Source: Gnetum montanum (Eukaryota > Streptophyta > Gnetopsida > Gnetales > Gnetaceae). From it: a stretch of DNA of 64,000 nt. The stretch lies in assembly GCA_015680685.1 (NCBI GenBank), contig MNCI01018082.1, positions 474,845 through 538,844 on the forward strand. The letters are read 5' to 3'. The translations under genes and the position numbers were made by a program. This document shows, piece by piece, positions 54,831 to 64,000 of the stretch. Below the pieces are notes generated by a model. The model was not told where the DNA came from, made no database searches, and saw only the letters and a program-made list of their open reading frames with translations. The first letter of the stretch is position 1. Every line of letters starts with the position of its first letter.

Positions 54831-56100
54831 TGTTTCTTAGACCAATTTCTCAATGAGTCCATATTCATGAAATTAGCAATGGTTGTAAATTCAACAATAA
54901 AGTCATGGATTCCTAATTATATGACCTATTTAACATGACAAGAACTTCCTACTTAATGGAATAAAAAATAAAAAGAACAATATCTCTGTAAAGTAAAATA
55001 ATATATAGAAATTCCTGAGAATATTTATAATTGTTGTGCAAATAGACTAATCTCATGGTATATTTAGGAGGAGAATTAATAAATATTTCTGTAGGATATG
55101 CATGATGTACCATGTAGTGGTCATTATGGAAGAAGATTAATAGCACTAAAACTTTTAATAGCAAGTTACTTTTGATCTACCCTATTCAAGGATGCATACC
55201 GATTTGCACAGTGTTGTGAAAGATGCTAAAAATATGGAGGACTAACAGCTAGACAAGAAGGGCAAAAAAAAATAGATATAACCATTGAAATCATTTGACA
55301 TTTTAGAAATTAATTTTATAGAAACCTAGTATACTAATGTTGAATGAAAATTTGTATATAATCATGATAGTTGATTACTATAGTAACTAGGTAAAAGCAT
55401 ATGTATTCAAATATCATACAACTATAATAGCTGTAAAGTTCTTAGATAATGGAAATCACTTCACTAAAACTACATTTAAGAAATAAATACAACATCTTAG
55501 GGTAAATCATAAGCTTACTACATCATATCATCCCCAAGAAAATGGAAAGGCTAAGGTTGCTAACAAATAAATTGCATGCATACTAACTAGAACTATTAGT
55601 AGGTATAGGAAGGATTGCAACACTAAGCTTAATGATGCTTTATGGGCATATCAATCAACTTAGAAACTTCATATAGGATATTCTCGACATGAACTTGTTT
55701 ATAGTAAATTACCTACTCTACTAATTTAGGAAAAAATAAATACCCTAGCCATAGGTTATGTACTTGACTTAGATGTAGACTTTTCCCAAAAAGAGATATT
55801 ACTAAATCTTAATCTATCAAATGAAAATTGATTAGTGGGCTAAATAAGTAATGAGATTCATAAGAATTACTCTAAATGCTAAAATGATGCTAAGATTATG
55901 CATGTTTCCATCAAAATTAACATCCAAACCACATCACTCAAAAGACTAGGCTTCAAACCTTATGGGAAGGACCCTATATAGTCCATGTCATGTATCAATC
56001 TAGTGCCATCCAAATTTATCATCTAATAATGCAACAACTTATCCTTATTAATATTCAATAGGTTAAGCCATTTCATGACTTTCCATTATCAAATAATTCT
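54831..56100 (+). pseudogene. Element D integrase
   Basis: The HHCC zinc domain is preserved (about 55,097-55,250: MHDVPCSGHYGRRLIALKL, CCERC). In the core the first catalytic Asp is Asn (FDILEINF), the second is kept (LDNGNHF) and the Glu is Lys (NGKAKVANK), the same Glu-to-Lys change as in C. Then RTISRYRKDCNTKLNDALWAY, HIGYSRHELVYSKLP and a C-terminal segment near 55,900-56,060. Stops in several places. Confidence 0.8.
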
Positions 56101-58759
56101 ACCATGCATCCTAAAACCACTTTCCATTCAATCTTCCAATTTTCTATCTTGGATAATAGTTGTGGAGGTGCCACTTCTTATCCTTAGGAAATGTGAAATA
56201 TTTTTACATTTTTTCTACTTTCTTACTATTTTTCTAAATTCTTGCTATTCTCTTAATTCTTTAATATCTTGACTATTATTTGATATTTTGACAATTCTTA
56301 TCATTCTTATAATTCTTTAATATATTTGATTCTTTATACAATTTTTTCATTGTTAATGTACATATTTTTGTTGATTTTCCTAATAAAGTATTAAGTAAAA
56401 AGTAAGATGTAGTTCAAATAGTAAGAATTTCACTCTATGTTATCAAATCATTGAAGAACTAATTATATATATACAATGAGACCACATCATCCATCCAAGT
56501 ATTTCCAATAATAAGAGGTTCTTATTATGGGCATCATGATATTCTCATCACAGTAAAACTAAAATAAACTTGTGATCATTATGCCTAAATGGAAAGGTGA
56601 AGAACCAAGTGGGAATGAAAAGGGTATGGCATCAAGGGGATTTTTGGATTCTCTAAAGTTACTTCTATGAGTCTCATAATGTTGTCAAGTTGCATCATTT
56701 ACTTGTGTTCTAATGTAAAATGGAAGCATGTTCTAAAATAAGTATTATCTTACCATGTTACTAGAAAGGCATGTTATCCATGCCTAAAGGTAGTCCTTTG
56801 GTAATGTTGACATAGTAATTACCTAATAAATACACATAATAAAAATTCTTGGGGGTTCCACTGTAAAGACATGTTCCCATGCCTAAATGTAGGTGACTTC
56901 TTAGGAATCTAAAAAGGTTTCTTAGATTAGCATTACTTATGGAGCTAGAAAGATATGTTACTCATGCTTGAAGATACTTCTCTGTCCAATGATCAAGGCT
57001 CCTTCAAAATAAACAACTTAATTACTAAATTGTCTCATTTTTCTTCATCTCCAAGTAAGATATTAACTACAATTATGATGGACTTATGGTTGTAAGCTAT
57101 GGACTCATACAATGTGATGTTATTGGTAAGTGTTATGGACTTGGTTTGGATCTTGAATAGATAGATAATTATTACTCTAACCATGCATGACATAAGAAAT
57201 TCATTATGTTTATGGTAATACACTTCACGTCCTATTTTATACAATCCCTAGTATTACCATTATACTTGACTACTATATATAATTATAATCTAATGGTTTT
57301 ATGTAGCATAGTGGCACTATTAATATGTGTGTTCTGGAAGAAGTATGGTTTACATTCAACTCCTTGAGTACCCATAGGCACTTGTAAGTGTGATTGTACA
57401 AAGGCATTAAGGGTAGGAACTTGATTTATAGAGGATCCACTTGTTTAACTCTTATGTTTCATACTTAACATCCAACTCCTCATCATCTTATACCTTCTAA
57501 ATACTTTATCAATAATTGCTGAGGAAGAGATGGTGTGTGTTGGAATCTAAAATAAGTGAAACATAGGTACACTTGAAGATATATAGTCAAATTAGAACTT
57601 TATATAACTCATCATTTTCCATTGTAATTGAACCCATGACCTAGAGCTTCCAAATCAAGTTTTTTACAACTAGGCTAACACCTCATTATTTTAATACTTT
57701 ATCAATAATCACCACTTTTCTACATATCCATATTCATTCATAAACTCAACATTTTTTTATCAAATCATTCCCTAAAATCTAGTTGATTTACCTTACACAA
57801 ACTCCTTCTTTAACATCATTTTCATAAGAAAATAATATATTGTAGGCATCATCTATGACCAAGAACCCTTCAGATTACCTTCACACCTTTCAAGTTACTC
57901 AATTCATCAATTTTTTCCATCAAAATTTAATTATTTTTTTTTTGAAAATTTAGAGTATAATACTATAGATATGATATCACATTACTTGCAATATCACATA
58001 TACAATATTATGAATATAAAAAATATATGTATACATGAATTGTTAGGAAAATTTTCATTTTTTTCATTTTATGAAAGGGGAGTTAATGTAATTTTTTTTC
58101 CATCAAAGAACCTTCAATGTCCCACATCTTCCTTACCATACACTCAATTTAACCTATTTCTAAATTCTTTTGCTTCTAGAATAAGCATCTTATTCATGGA
58201 GGAGAACATTTTCATATAATCCTATGAATTATGTGAATTTTTTTCTAATAACTGAAATATTAATTAGGGTAAGTATTATAAATGATAATGTGGTTTTAAT
58301 CTAATCTAAGTCAATAAACCTAAAATTTCTCTTCGATTAACCATTTTGACATTATTTAGTAATAAATTAGGAATAATGATATGTCATTCAAGTTAAAATT
58401 ATTTCCAATTATTCAAAAAAGCAATTTAATTAAGGATTTTTGTAAGATAGGGATTTTTATAAATTGATGAATTTTTAAAAGTATGCAATCCAAAATAAAA
58501 ATAAGATTGATTGTATATGATATTTCTAATAAATACCCAAAATCCAATGAAAGGATAAAAACTATTAGAATGTTTTTTTGTAATTTTGAGATTTCTTATG
58601 ATTGTAAATGCCATTGAAAAGGATACCGAAAGTGGAAGATCCATAAAAACCCAGAGAAAAAAGGCCTAGAGTGAGGGATAGAATACAAAGTGAGATCAAA
58701 ATCCTATAAAGGAATAGGAAGCACATTCATACTCAATTTAATAGCCTAGACTAGAAATA
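56101..58759 (+). other. Element D non-coding stretch between integrase and additional ORF
   Basis: AT-rich. Open frames of 65-82 codons (e.g. 56,075-56,272; 57,971-58,219) are AT-driven. It holds a SINE-like fragment (57,540-57,690). Near 56,760-56,960 a loose repeat with AGAAAGGCATGTTATCCATGC, AAGACATGTTCCCATGCC and GAAAGATATGTTACTCATGC (three units, 110-120 bp apart) is visible. Confidence 0.45.
57540..57690 (-). repeat. SINE-like fragment 2
   Basis: Minus strand: GAGGTGTTAGCCTAGTTGTAA with A box TAGCCTAGTTG (57,678-57,668), then GGTCATGGGTTCAATTAC with B box near 57,637-57,625, about 35 bp apart, as in tRNA-derived SINEs. Downstream AGTTATATAAAGTTCTAATT and TATATCTTCAAGTGTACCTA match fragment 1. 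Confidence 0.55.
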
Positions 58760-61395
58760 GGGTAATCTGTGCAAGTAGAGGTTGTAGCATCACCTACTTT
58801 AGAGTAAGGGCAAAATCTCAAGCTCTTAAAAGACTGTTTATAGGTCATCAAAGACAAGTCCATCATGTTCACTGCCATAGTGGAACTAAATCTCAATCCA
58901 TATATGGAATTAAATCATAGTGGAATAATTAGAAGCATCACCGTTATTTCCCACCACTTCAAGCAATGGTAAATGGTATTTAGAAAATGCCTATCAATGT
59001 TGGCACAACCGATAAGATGATGCCACTATAAGGATTGGAGTAATAGTACCTTACTTAGTAGAAGTCATTTCCAAAGCATTTAATCTACCAAATTTTAGGG
59101 CTAACATTACTCTAATATCTACAAGGTCCAACACTAATTCTAGAAACTTATGGTTGTAAAGGGCATATAAAACAATAGACAAAGAATATAATGGATTATC
59201 CATAACTAAGAAGATTTAGTTCAAGATAGGAACATATCACATATTTTCTACCAATAGACTTAATAGAATATCCACATATGCTACTAGATCAAGTTTCATT
59301 TTAATGAAAATCTTTAGAAAGATATTGTACGCTTATTATTTTTAGAAATATATAAGAGTTTTGAATAAAAGAAGATAAGGAACCCCACTCTTCCATTTCC
59401 TTTTCTTATCAGAAATTTGTGTAGGTAGGAAAGAATTTTGAGATATACCAATGATGTTCTACATAAAGTCCAAAATGCATTTGATGTAGAGATTTCCAAT
59501 CTAGTGCCATCTAAGAAAGATCAAGTGGAAAATTAGTGGGCACTAAGGTTGTAGTAGATACAACACTAGCAGAAAACATTCTAGCCACAAGAACAAAGCA
59601 AGTAGGACATAGTGGGTTAACTCCAACTCTAGAATGAGTAGGACCAAGTGCTTTACCAACACAATAGACAAATTATATACCTTTTGTGAGTCATATTTAA
59701 TAGATTGTGAGAAAAATAAGTTAGGAAAACAACAAAGGATCAAGCATGTATAGAGTAAGAGATAATTCTAATAAAACTACTATATTAATAGGACCAACTA
59801 GTGCTCAAGTATCTTTGCAAGTAGAAGAAAATGATGAATGAATACAACAAATTTCAAGAAACATTGCATTCTTCTAGGTAATGTTAGAGATAAGGGAAGG
59901 ATCCATTGTGTTGGTTATGCAACAAGAAGATGCAGTAGGAGTAGTAGAGATGATTTTAGATAATATCAAAGAATTATTTCATATTCTTGTTGTGTCACTA
60001 GTAGATATTTTTGGAACCAAAGATATCCAAACTTTGGCTAGAACATTAGGAAAAGAAATCATGCCTCCTACAGAACATGAAGATGCTTTAGAAAGACTAC
60101 TACAAATGGGATAACTTATGCAAAATATTTTTGATATCCCCAATGATATCACTATAGTCCCATAAATGCTAATTTCTATAAAATAAAATTGGTCATAGTC
60201 AAAACAAGGATGAAATACACTATAACTAAAGTGTAGAGGCTACAAGAAGAATTAGCCAAACTGAGAGCTGAAAGACAAGAGCTTTCATAATACATTTCAA
60301 CTAATTAGTTATAATAGTTCATGAATGATCAAGTTGATCAAATGATGGCTAAATAGATATAGTTGGAAATATAAAAGGAGAAGGCAATATGGAATGCTTC
60401 AGCTGCACATGCCTAGACATATGCCCATACAAAAGCAATTACTACACTAGAAGAAAAAAATAAGAGGATTATTGCAAAGAACCTCAGGTTGATAAATGTA
60501 AATAAAGAAAAAATATGATAGAGGAAATAATTCATTGTTGAAAAAAAAAATTTCCAAAGTCAACCTAGACATGAGATAATTGGTCTAAGAGAATAGAACC
60601 TTATCAATAGAAAAAGTACATATAGTTGGATAAAAATCAACTATTAAGATTAGTGCATGGTAGAATGAGGCCAAGAAGCATAAAAGACTTAAAGAACACT
60701 TCAAATACTAAGTGGAAATGTATAAATAGATTAATAAAAAGGAGATCCAAATGATCAAAGCAAAGATTAGTTCCATCACATAGTAGTTAGTTGATTGGCA
60801 ACCAATCCTAGATAGTCTTGCCCTAGTCCACCAAGTAGAGTTTAAAAATAAAGACTTACATATTAAAGATCTAATAGAGTACACTAGGTTAGTAGACCTA
60901 TGCTATTCTAACTTATCCATGTTGATAGTAGGCAAACCAAGAATAAAATTTGTATAAGAATTAGCTAACATGTATTTTGTGTATGAGAAAGAGTTTTTGG
61001 ATAGAAAAGATGCACAACAAAAGCTTTACATTACAAGCTTTAAGCTTTAAGTAGTTAAATAAAGTTCCCAAAACTAGAAATATGTAGCAACAAACTTAGC
61101 CAAAAAAATGACATGCTATCAAAAATACAAAAAATGGCCAAGGCTTTTAAGGTGAAATGAAAAAAGTTTGCAACATGGTATGTCAAGGCCAACCAAATGT
61201 TTCCACAATTACCATGCCCTTGGTAAGTACCAATGCTAGAGAACATTATCAAGGTGGCATCAACTATGGAAGATTCTAGGATTAAAAAAGAGAAGCTAAG
61301 AACATTACTAAATAAATACTAGTTCAAGAAGCTAGATGACAAAGCGAAGAAGCCAATGGAGGAACAAGCACCACTAGAAACTTAAGAAACTACAT
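58760..61395 (+). pseudogene. Element D additional ORF, coiled-coil protein of unknown function
   Basis: Between integrase and 3' LTR, in sense. The first half (58,760-59,880) shows protein-like pieces across frames: AFNLPNFRANITLISTRSN, LFLEIYKSFE and TLPFPFLI (59,385-59,410). The second half has an open frame 59,881-60,114 (QEDAVGVVEMILDNIKEL; FGTKDIQTLARTLGKE). From 60,200 a heptad-rich stretch follows: ITKVQRLQEELAKLRAERQEL, IQLEIQKEKAIWNASAAHA, TLEEKNKRIIAKNLRLINVN, typical of a coiled coil. Stops mostly stand where CAA/CAG would fit. It ends around EEQAPLET near 61,384. Additional ORFs with unknown role are known in plant gypsy elements. The PFPFLI piece recalls such proteins, but I cannot name the family. 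Confidence 0.5.
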
Positions 61396-61625
61396 CAAGC
61401 CTTAATCTTATTTTTCCTTATTTTGTTTTTCTTTTTTCATAAAATTTTGTTATGTGTCAATCATGATACCCATGGTAAATTTTTAACACCACTCAAACAA
61501 ATATGTGGCATTCATAGTCAATAGTCAATCATGTATATATGTTTATATAATCCCATAAACTTGTAAGGATTGTATCCTCTTTCTATTTGAACTTGATGAT
61601 GAGTTTTCAATTAATTGTAGGGTTA
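61396..61625 (+). other. Element D 3' non-coding stretch
   Basis: Short AT-rich sequence between the additional ORF and the 3' LTR. No clear PPT. Confidence 0.4.
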
Positions 61626-62076
61626 TGATAAAACCTTTAATGTTGTTGACTATGATTATCATAGATGTGATGTTGTATCTAAATATATAATGTTGTAGAT
61701 ATGACATGGTGGGCCATAACCATTCCAATAATTTTGTGCTCAACATTGTGTCAAATTATACATTTTTCCTAATCCTTAGTGAAATTATTGTAGTTTGTTT
61801 TCTTGAACTTATAGCTATAAATCCCTACAGTGTGGTGAATTAGAGTTGTATCACATATTTATTTGAGTAGATTATTCCTAGACATAATTCACAACTATAA
61901 ATAAAGATCAAGATTGTTCTTCATCATTGTAGCATTTCATATAAAATAGAGTTACTTTCTTATGTCATAAACTTTTACATTGTTATTTACATTTTCTACA
62001 CCATTTACTTTTCCATTGTTTGTTAATATGGGTGTAATAAGTGCGATTGGTTTTGAGTGTAAATTATAGCTGTTTG
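61626..62076 (+). repeat. Element D 3' LTR
   Basis: Starts TGATAAAACCTTTAATGTTG, as in the 5' LTR, and matches it throughout. AATAAAGATCAAGATTGTTC is kept; the TATA box is lost. The five bases before the 5' LTR (GTAAC) and after this one (ATAAC) may be a decayed target duplication. Confidence 0.75.
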
Positions 62077-62081
62077 ATAAC

Positions 62082-62480
62082 TGATGAATCATGATTTGCC
62101 AGCCCTCGATGTCATGTACATGATATCGGGTATGCGATATTGCAACCTGGATATAGTATCGTATACATTATATTATGATTCATGTGTTAGCCTATAAATA
62201 TAGCACTCAAGTGCATCGTGAGGAGAGAGTTAGATCATTAGTTAGTCCTTTTTTATTAGTCTTTAGTCTATTCTTAGTTTTCAATTCTTTCCAAGTGCAT
62301 GCCCATAGTGTGATTCTTGTAATTGTATGAAACCTTTATTTGAGTGTGACGTACTTGGACACACACATGATTAGCAATAAAGATCAAGATTACTCCATCA
62401 TTATAGCATTCACTTAGCTTTTATTTTTTTTAATTATTTATCATTTATTGTTGTTTTCTTAGTTAATATTTCTGTTGGCA
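62082..62480 (+). repeat. Third, related LTR directly after element D
   Basis: Starts TGATGAATCATG a few bases after the D 3' LTR. TATA box CTATAAATA at 62,192-62,200 and AATAAAGATCAAGATTACTC near 62,377 stand in the same order as in the D LTR. It keeps more CpG (GATATCGGGTATGCGATATTG). Probably a solo LTR or the edge of another element. The right border is uncertain. Confidence 0.6.
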
Positions 62481-62939
62481 CATTTGGCCATTCCATGGAA
62501 TAGTTGAAATATTTTATTGGAAGAATCTATGGTTGTAAATGCACAAGTAAATTTCAGCTTTAGTGTTGAAGGTTGGGTGTTTTTAGGGAAGTAATTCACT
62601 GGTGAAGAATTTGATGTTGAAGCCTTCTAAATATAAGATAAAGGTGTCAAATTATCTCTTTATTAAAATCAGAAATTAGTACTATGGCAAAGAAGGAAGT
62701 ATGTTATTCATGTGAAATCATTAAGTTGCAGATCCCGGTTGTCAAAACCCAGATATATCCTTAAGATAATATTTGAAACTCCTTGCAAGACAAAATCAAA
62801 AATGTAACAAAACCAGCAATGCCTTTGTTGTTTTGAAGATTATGTAGAAGAAAGGCAAATCAACATCCACCGTATACTATACCTGCTGAAGAGAAAAATA
62901 GTGGAGATAAGGAAAACAGTGAAAGTAGAGGAGACTGCG
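62481..62939. other. No feature seen
   Basis: No repeat match or gene recognised. Confidence 0.4.
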
Positions 62940-63660
62940 TTGTAGGAAAATGCACAACACCACTCACCGCGATGTTCACCCTGGCGCAGACGGACATCTT
63001 CACTAAATGCAGGGATATTACTTCAAAACAAATTTTGGAACCCTCATTTGCGAAATACGCGAGGAAAGGGGTTATTCCCTGTTAAAACCCCGATTTGTTT
63101 TGCAGGCCGTGGTGTTTTTTTCTTTCTTTTTCATGATGCAGGCTGCGGATCCGCTAGATGAAGATCCACAAAACATTGGCCCATAATTCGACAATCAGTG
63201 ACAATGGGGGAGGGAAACAAAAAAAAATGCAGGAAGACAAACAGGGAAAAAACGCAGGAAGCCCTAAATCAGTTTTGAGGGCAAAACAGAAAACTCTCTG
63301 GCAATCAAAATGCTAAGCGCTTTGTTCTTCAAAATAAAAAAGAAAACCCTTCTTCTCCAACACGCGACAGCAAAGCCAGATGCGGTTGCCGAGCATTCTC
63401 TCGTGGTGATCATCAGTTACGATTTTGCAGGGCCCTATTGTGCGGGGGCAGTTTGAATCGGTGGCTTCGGATGATGCTGCATATGAATCTTGCTTCAAAC
63501 ATGTGTCGGTTCTTGCAGGTTCTGGGCAGAAATAAGAGAAAGACCGTTGCCCTGGAACTGTGATGAAACCTCCACGCGATTTACAGGGAAGACAAGAAGA
63601 ATCGTTTTGCCGCTTTTACCAGAAATTATTCAATTACTTCTGCCGCTTAAAGTATATAGG
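62940..63660. other. CpG-rich segment, no gene recognised
   Basis: By eye about 30 CpGs in 700 bp, against almost none in the preceding 13 kb. Short frames include 62,971-63,081 (MFTLAQTDIFTKCRDITSK...), 63,313-63,498 on the minus strand and 63,490-63,690. None matches a protein I know. TTTTGCAG| (near 63,101) and TTCTTGCAG| (near 63,521) look like splice acceptors. It could be the edge of a host gene or promoter, or a younger repeat. Confidence 0.35.
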
Positions 63661-64000
63661 TATAAATTAACTAACAATATATATAGGTAGATATATATCC
63701 ATAGCAGGAAGTACTCATTGTATGAAGCCTTGATTTAGAAACCTGCCTTCAATTATCTCAAGCCATAAAATATTATTCTGAAACATATAAGTTACTACCC
63801 ATTTAAAATTTGCAATATTGATTATCCCATTTAATGTTACATTACATTAAAGTTAGCATAAAATGCTCCTCATTTTATGCATAACTTCCTAACTCCCTAA
63901 ACCACATAACTTTCTCCTATCTTGTTGGACAAGTAATCTTCTAATTGGTTAGTCAAATTACTTGAGAGAGAAGATAGGAGAGATATTTTTGAGATATTTT
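63661..64000. other. No feature seen
   Basis: AT-rich sequence at the right edge. Confidence 0.4.

Larger units (their letters stand above)
49051..62076 (+). mobile_element. Element D: decayed Athila-type element with an additional ORF
   Basis: Plus strand. 5' LTR (49,051-49,490), leader, gag, protease, RT with an internal duplication, RNase H, integrase (to about 56,100), 2.5 kb of non-coding sequence with a SINE-like insertion, an additional ORF (about 58,760-61,395), and a 3' LTR (61,626-62,076). Protein wording is close to element C throughout. Almost no CpG remains and stops are frequent. Confidence 0.8.

Noticed and set aside
57540-57690. tRNA gene
   Set aside because: A and B boxes are present but no cloverleaf or anticodon arm can be formed; it is at most a tRNA-derived SINE.

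Overview
The window is nuclear DNA from a seed plant with a large, repeat-filled genome. A gymnosperm is my best guess, but nothing here fixes the species. I see no intact host gene. Almost everything is old, decayed Ty3/gypsy LTR retrotransposon sequence of two lineages, plus a LINE relic and SINE-like fragments. All calls come from reading and comparing the sequence by eye; I ran no database search.

Left part (1-36,421), Tat/Ogre-type elements. Element A lies on the minus strand: gag runs off the left edge and its LTR is at 1,043-2,557. Only 16 bp away, head to head, starts the LTR of plus-strand element e2 (2,574-36,421). Element e2 is split in its gag by a truncated minus-strand element B (6,034 to about 9,765) and by a younger plus-strand element e1 (about 9,765-24,478). 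One large deletion seems to have removed the rest of B, the middle of e2 gag, and the 5' LTR of e1. LTRs of A, e1 and e2 share the terminus TGAAACACC...ACA. A and e2 keep a primer-binding site that fits plant tRNA-Asn.

In both e1 and e2 the pol gene is interrupted between protease and reverse transcriptase by 5.6-7 kb that behaves as a phase-0 GT-AG intron. Inside each intron, on the opposite strand, lies a long gene whose protein is conserved between the two copies and which itself appears to be spliced. In e1 it is preceded by a GA tract and a TATA box. Degenerate tandem repeats with a TTAAACTA core lie near both intron ends and again after integrase. This antisense gene is the most notable content of the window. 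After the intron follow RT, RNase H, the extra 'archaeal' RNase H typical of Tat elements, and integrase.

Right part (37,829-62,480), Athila-type elements. Element C (minus, 37,829-47,740) is complete in outline, with a 5-bp target duplication GCTTC, both LTRs, a tRNA-Asp-type primer site, PPT, gag, protease, RT, RNase H and integrase. Element D (plus, 49,051 to about 62,076) is a more decayed relative with an additional coiled-coil ORF after integrase; another related LTR follows it directly. Gag of C and D begins with a basic Ser/Arg/His-rich region. A minus-strand LINE RT relic lies between C and D, and SINE-like fragments flank C and sit inside D.

The right end (about 62,940-63,660) keeps many CpG dinucleotides, unlike the CpG-poor elements beside it. 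It may be a low-methylation or low-copy segment, but I recognise no gene there.

Assembly notes: N runs at 12,817-12,850, 27,846-28,229 and 47,133-47,526, and single Ns flanked by duplicated sequence at 3,246, 10,210 and 46,352.
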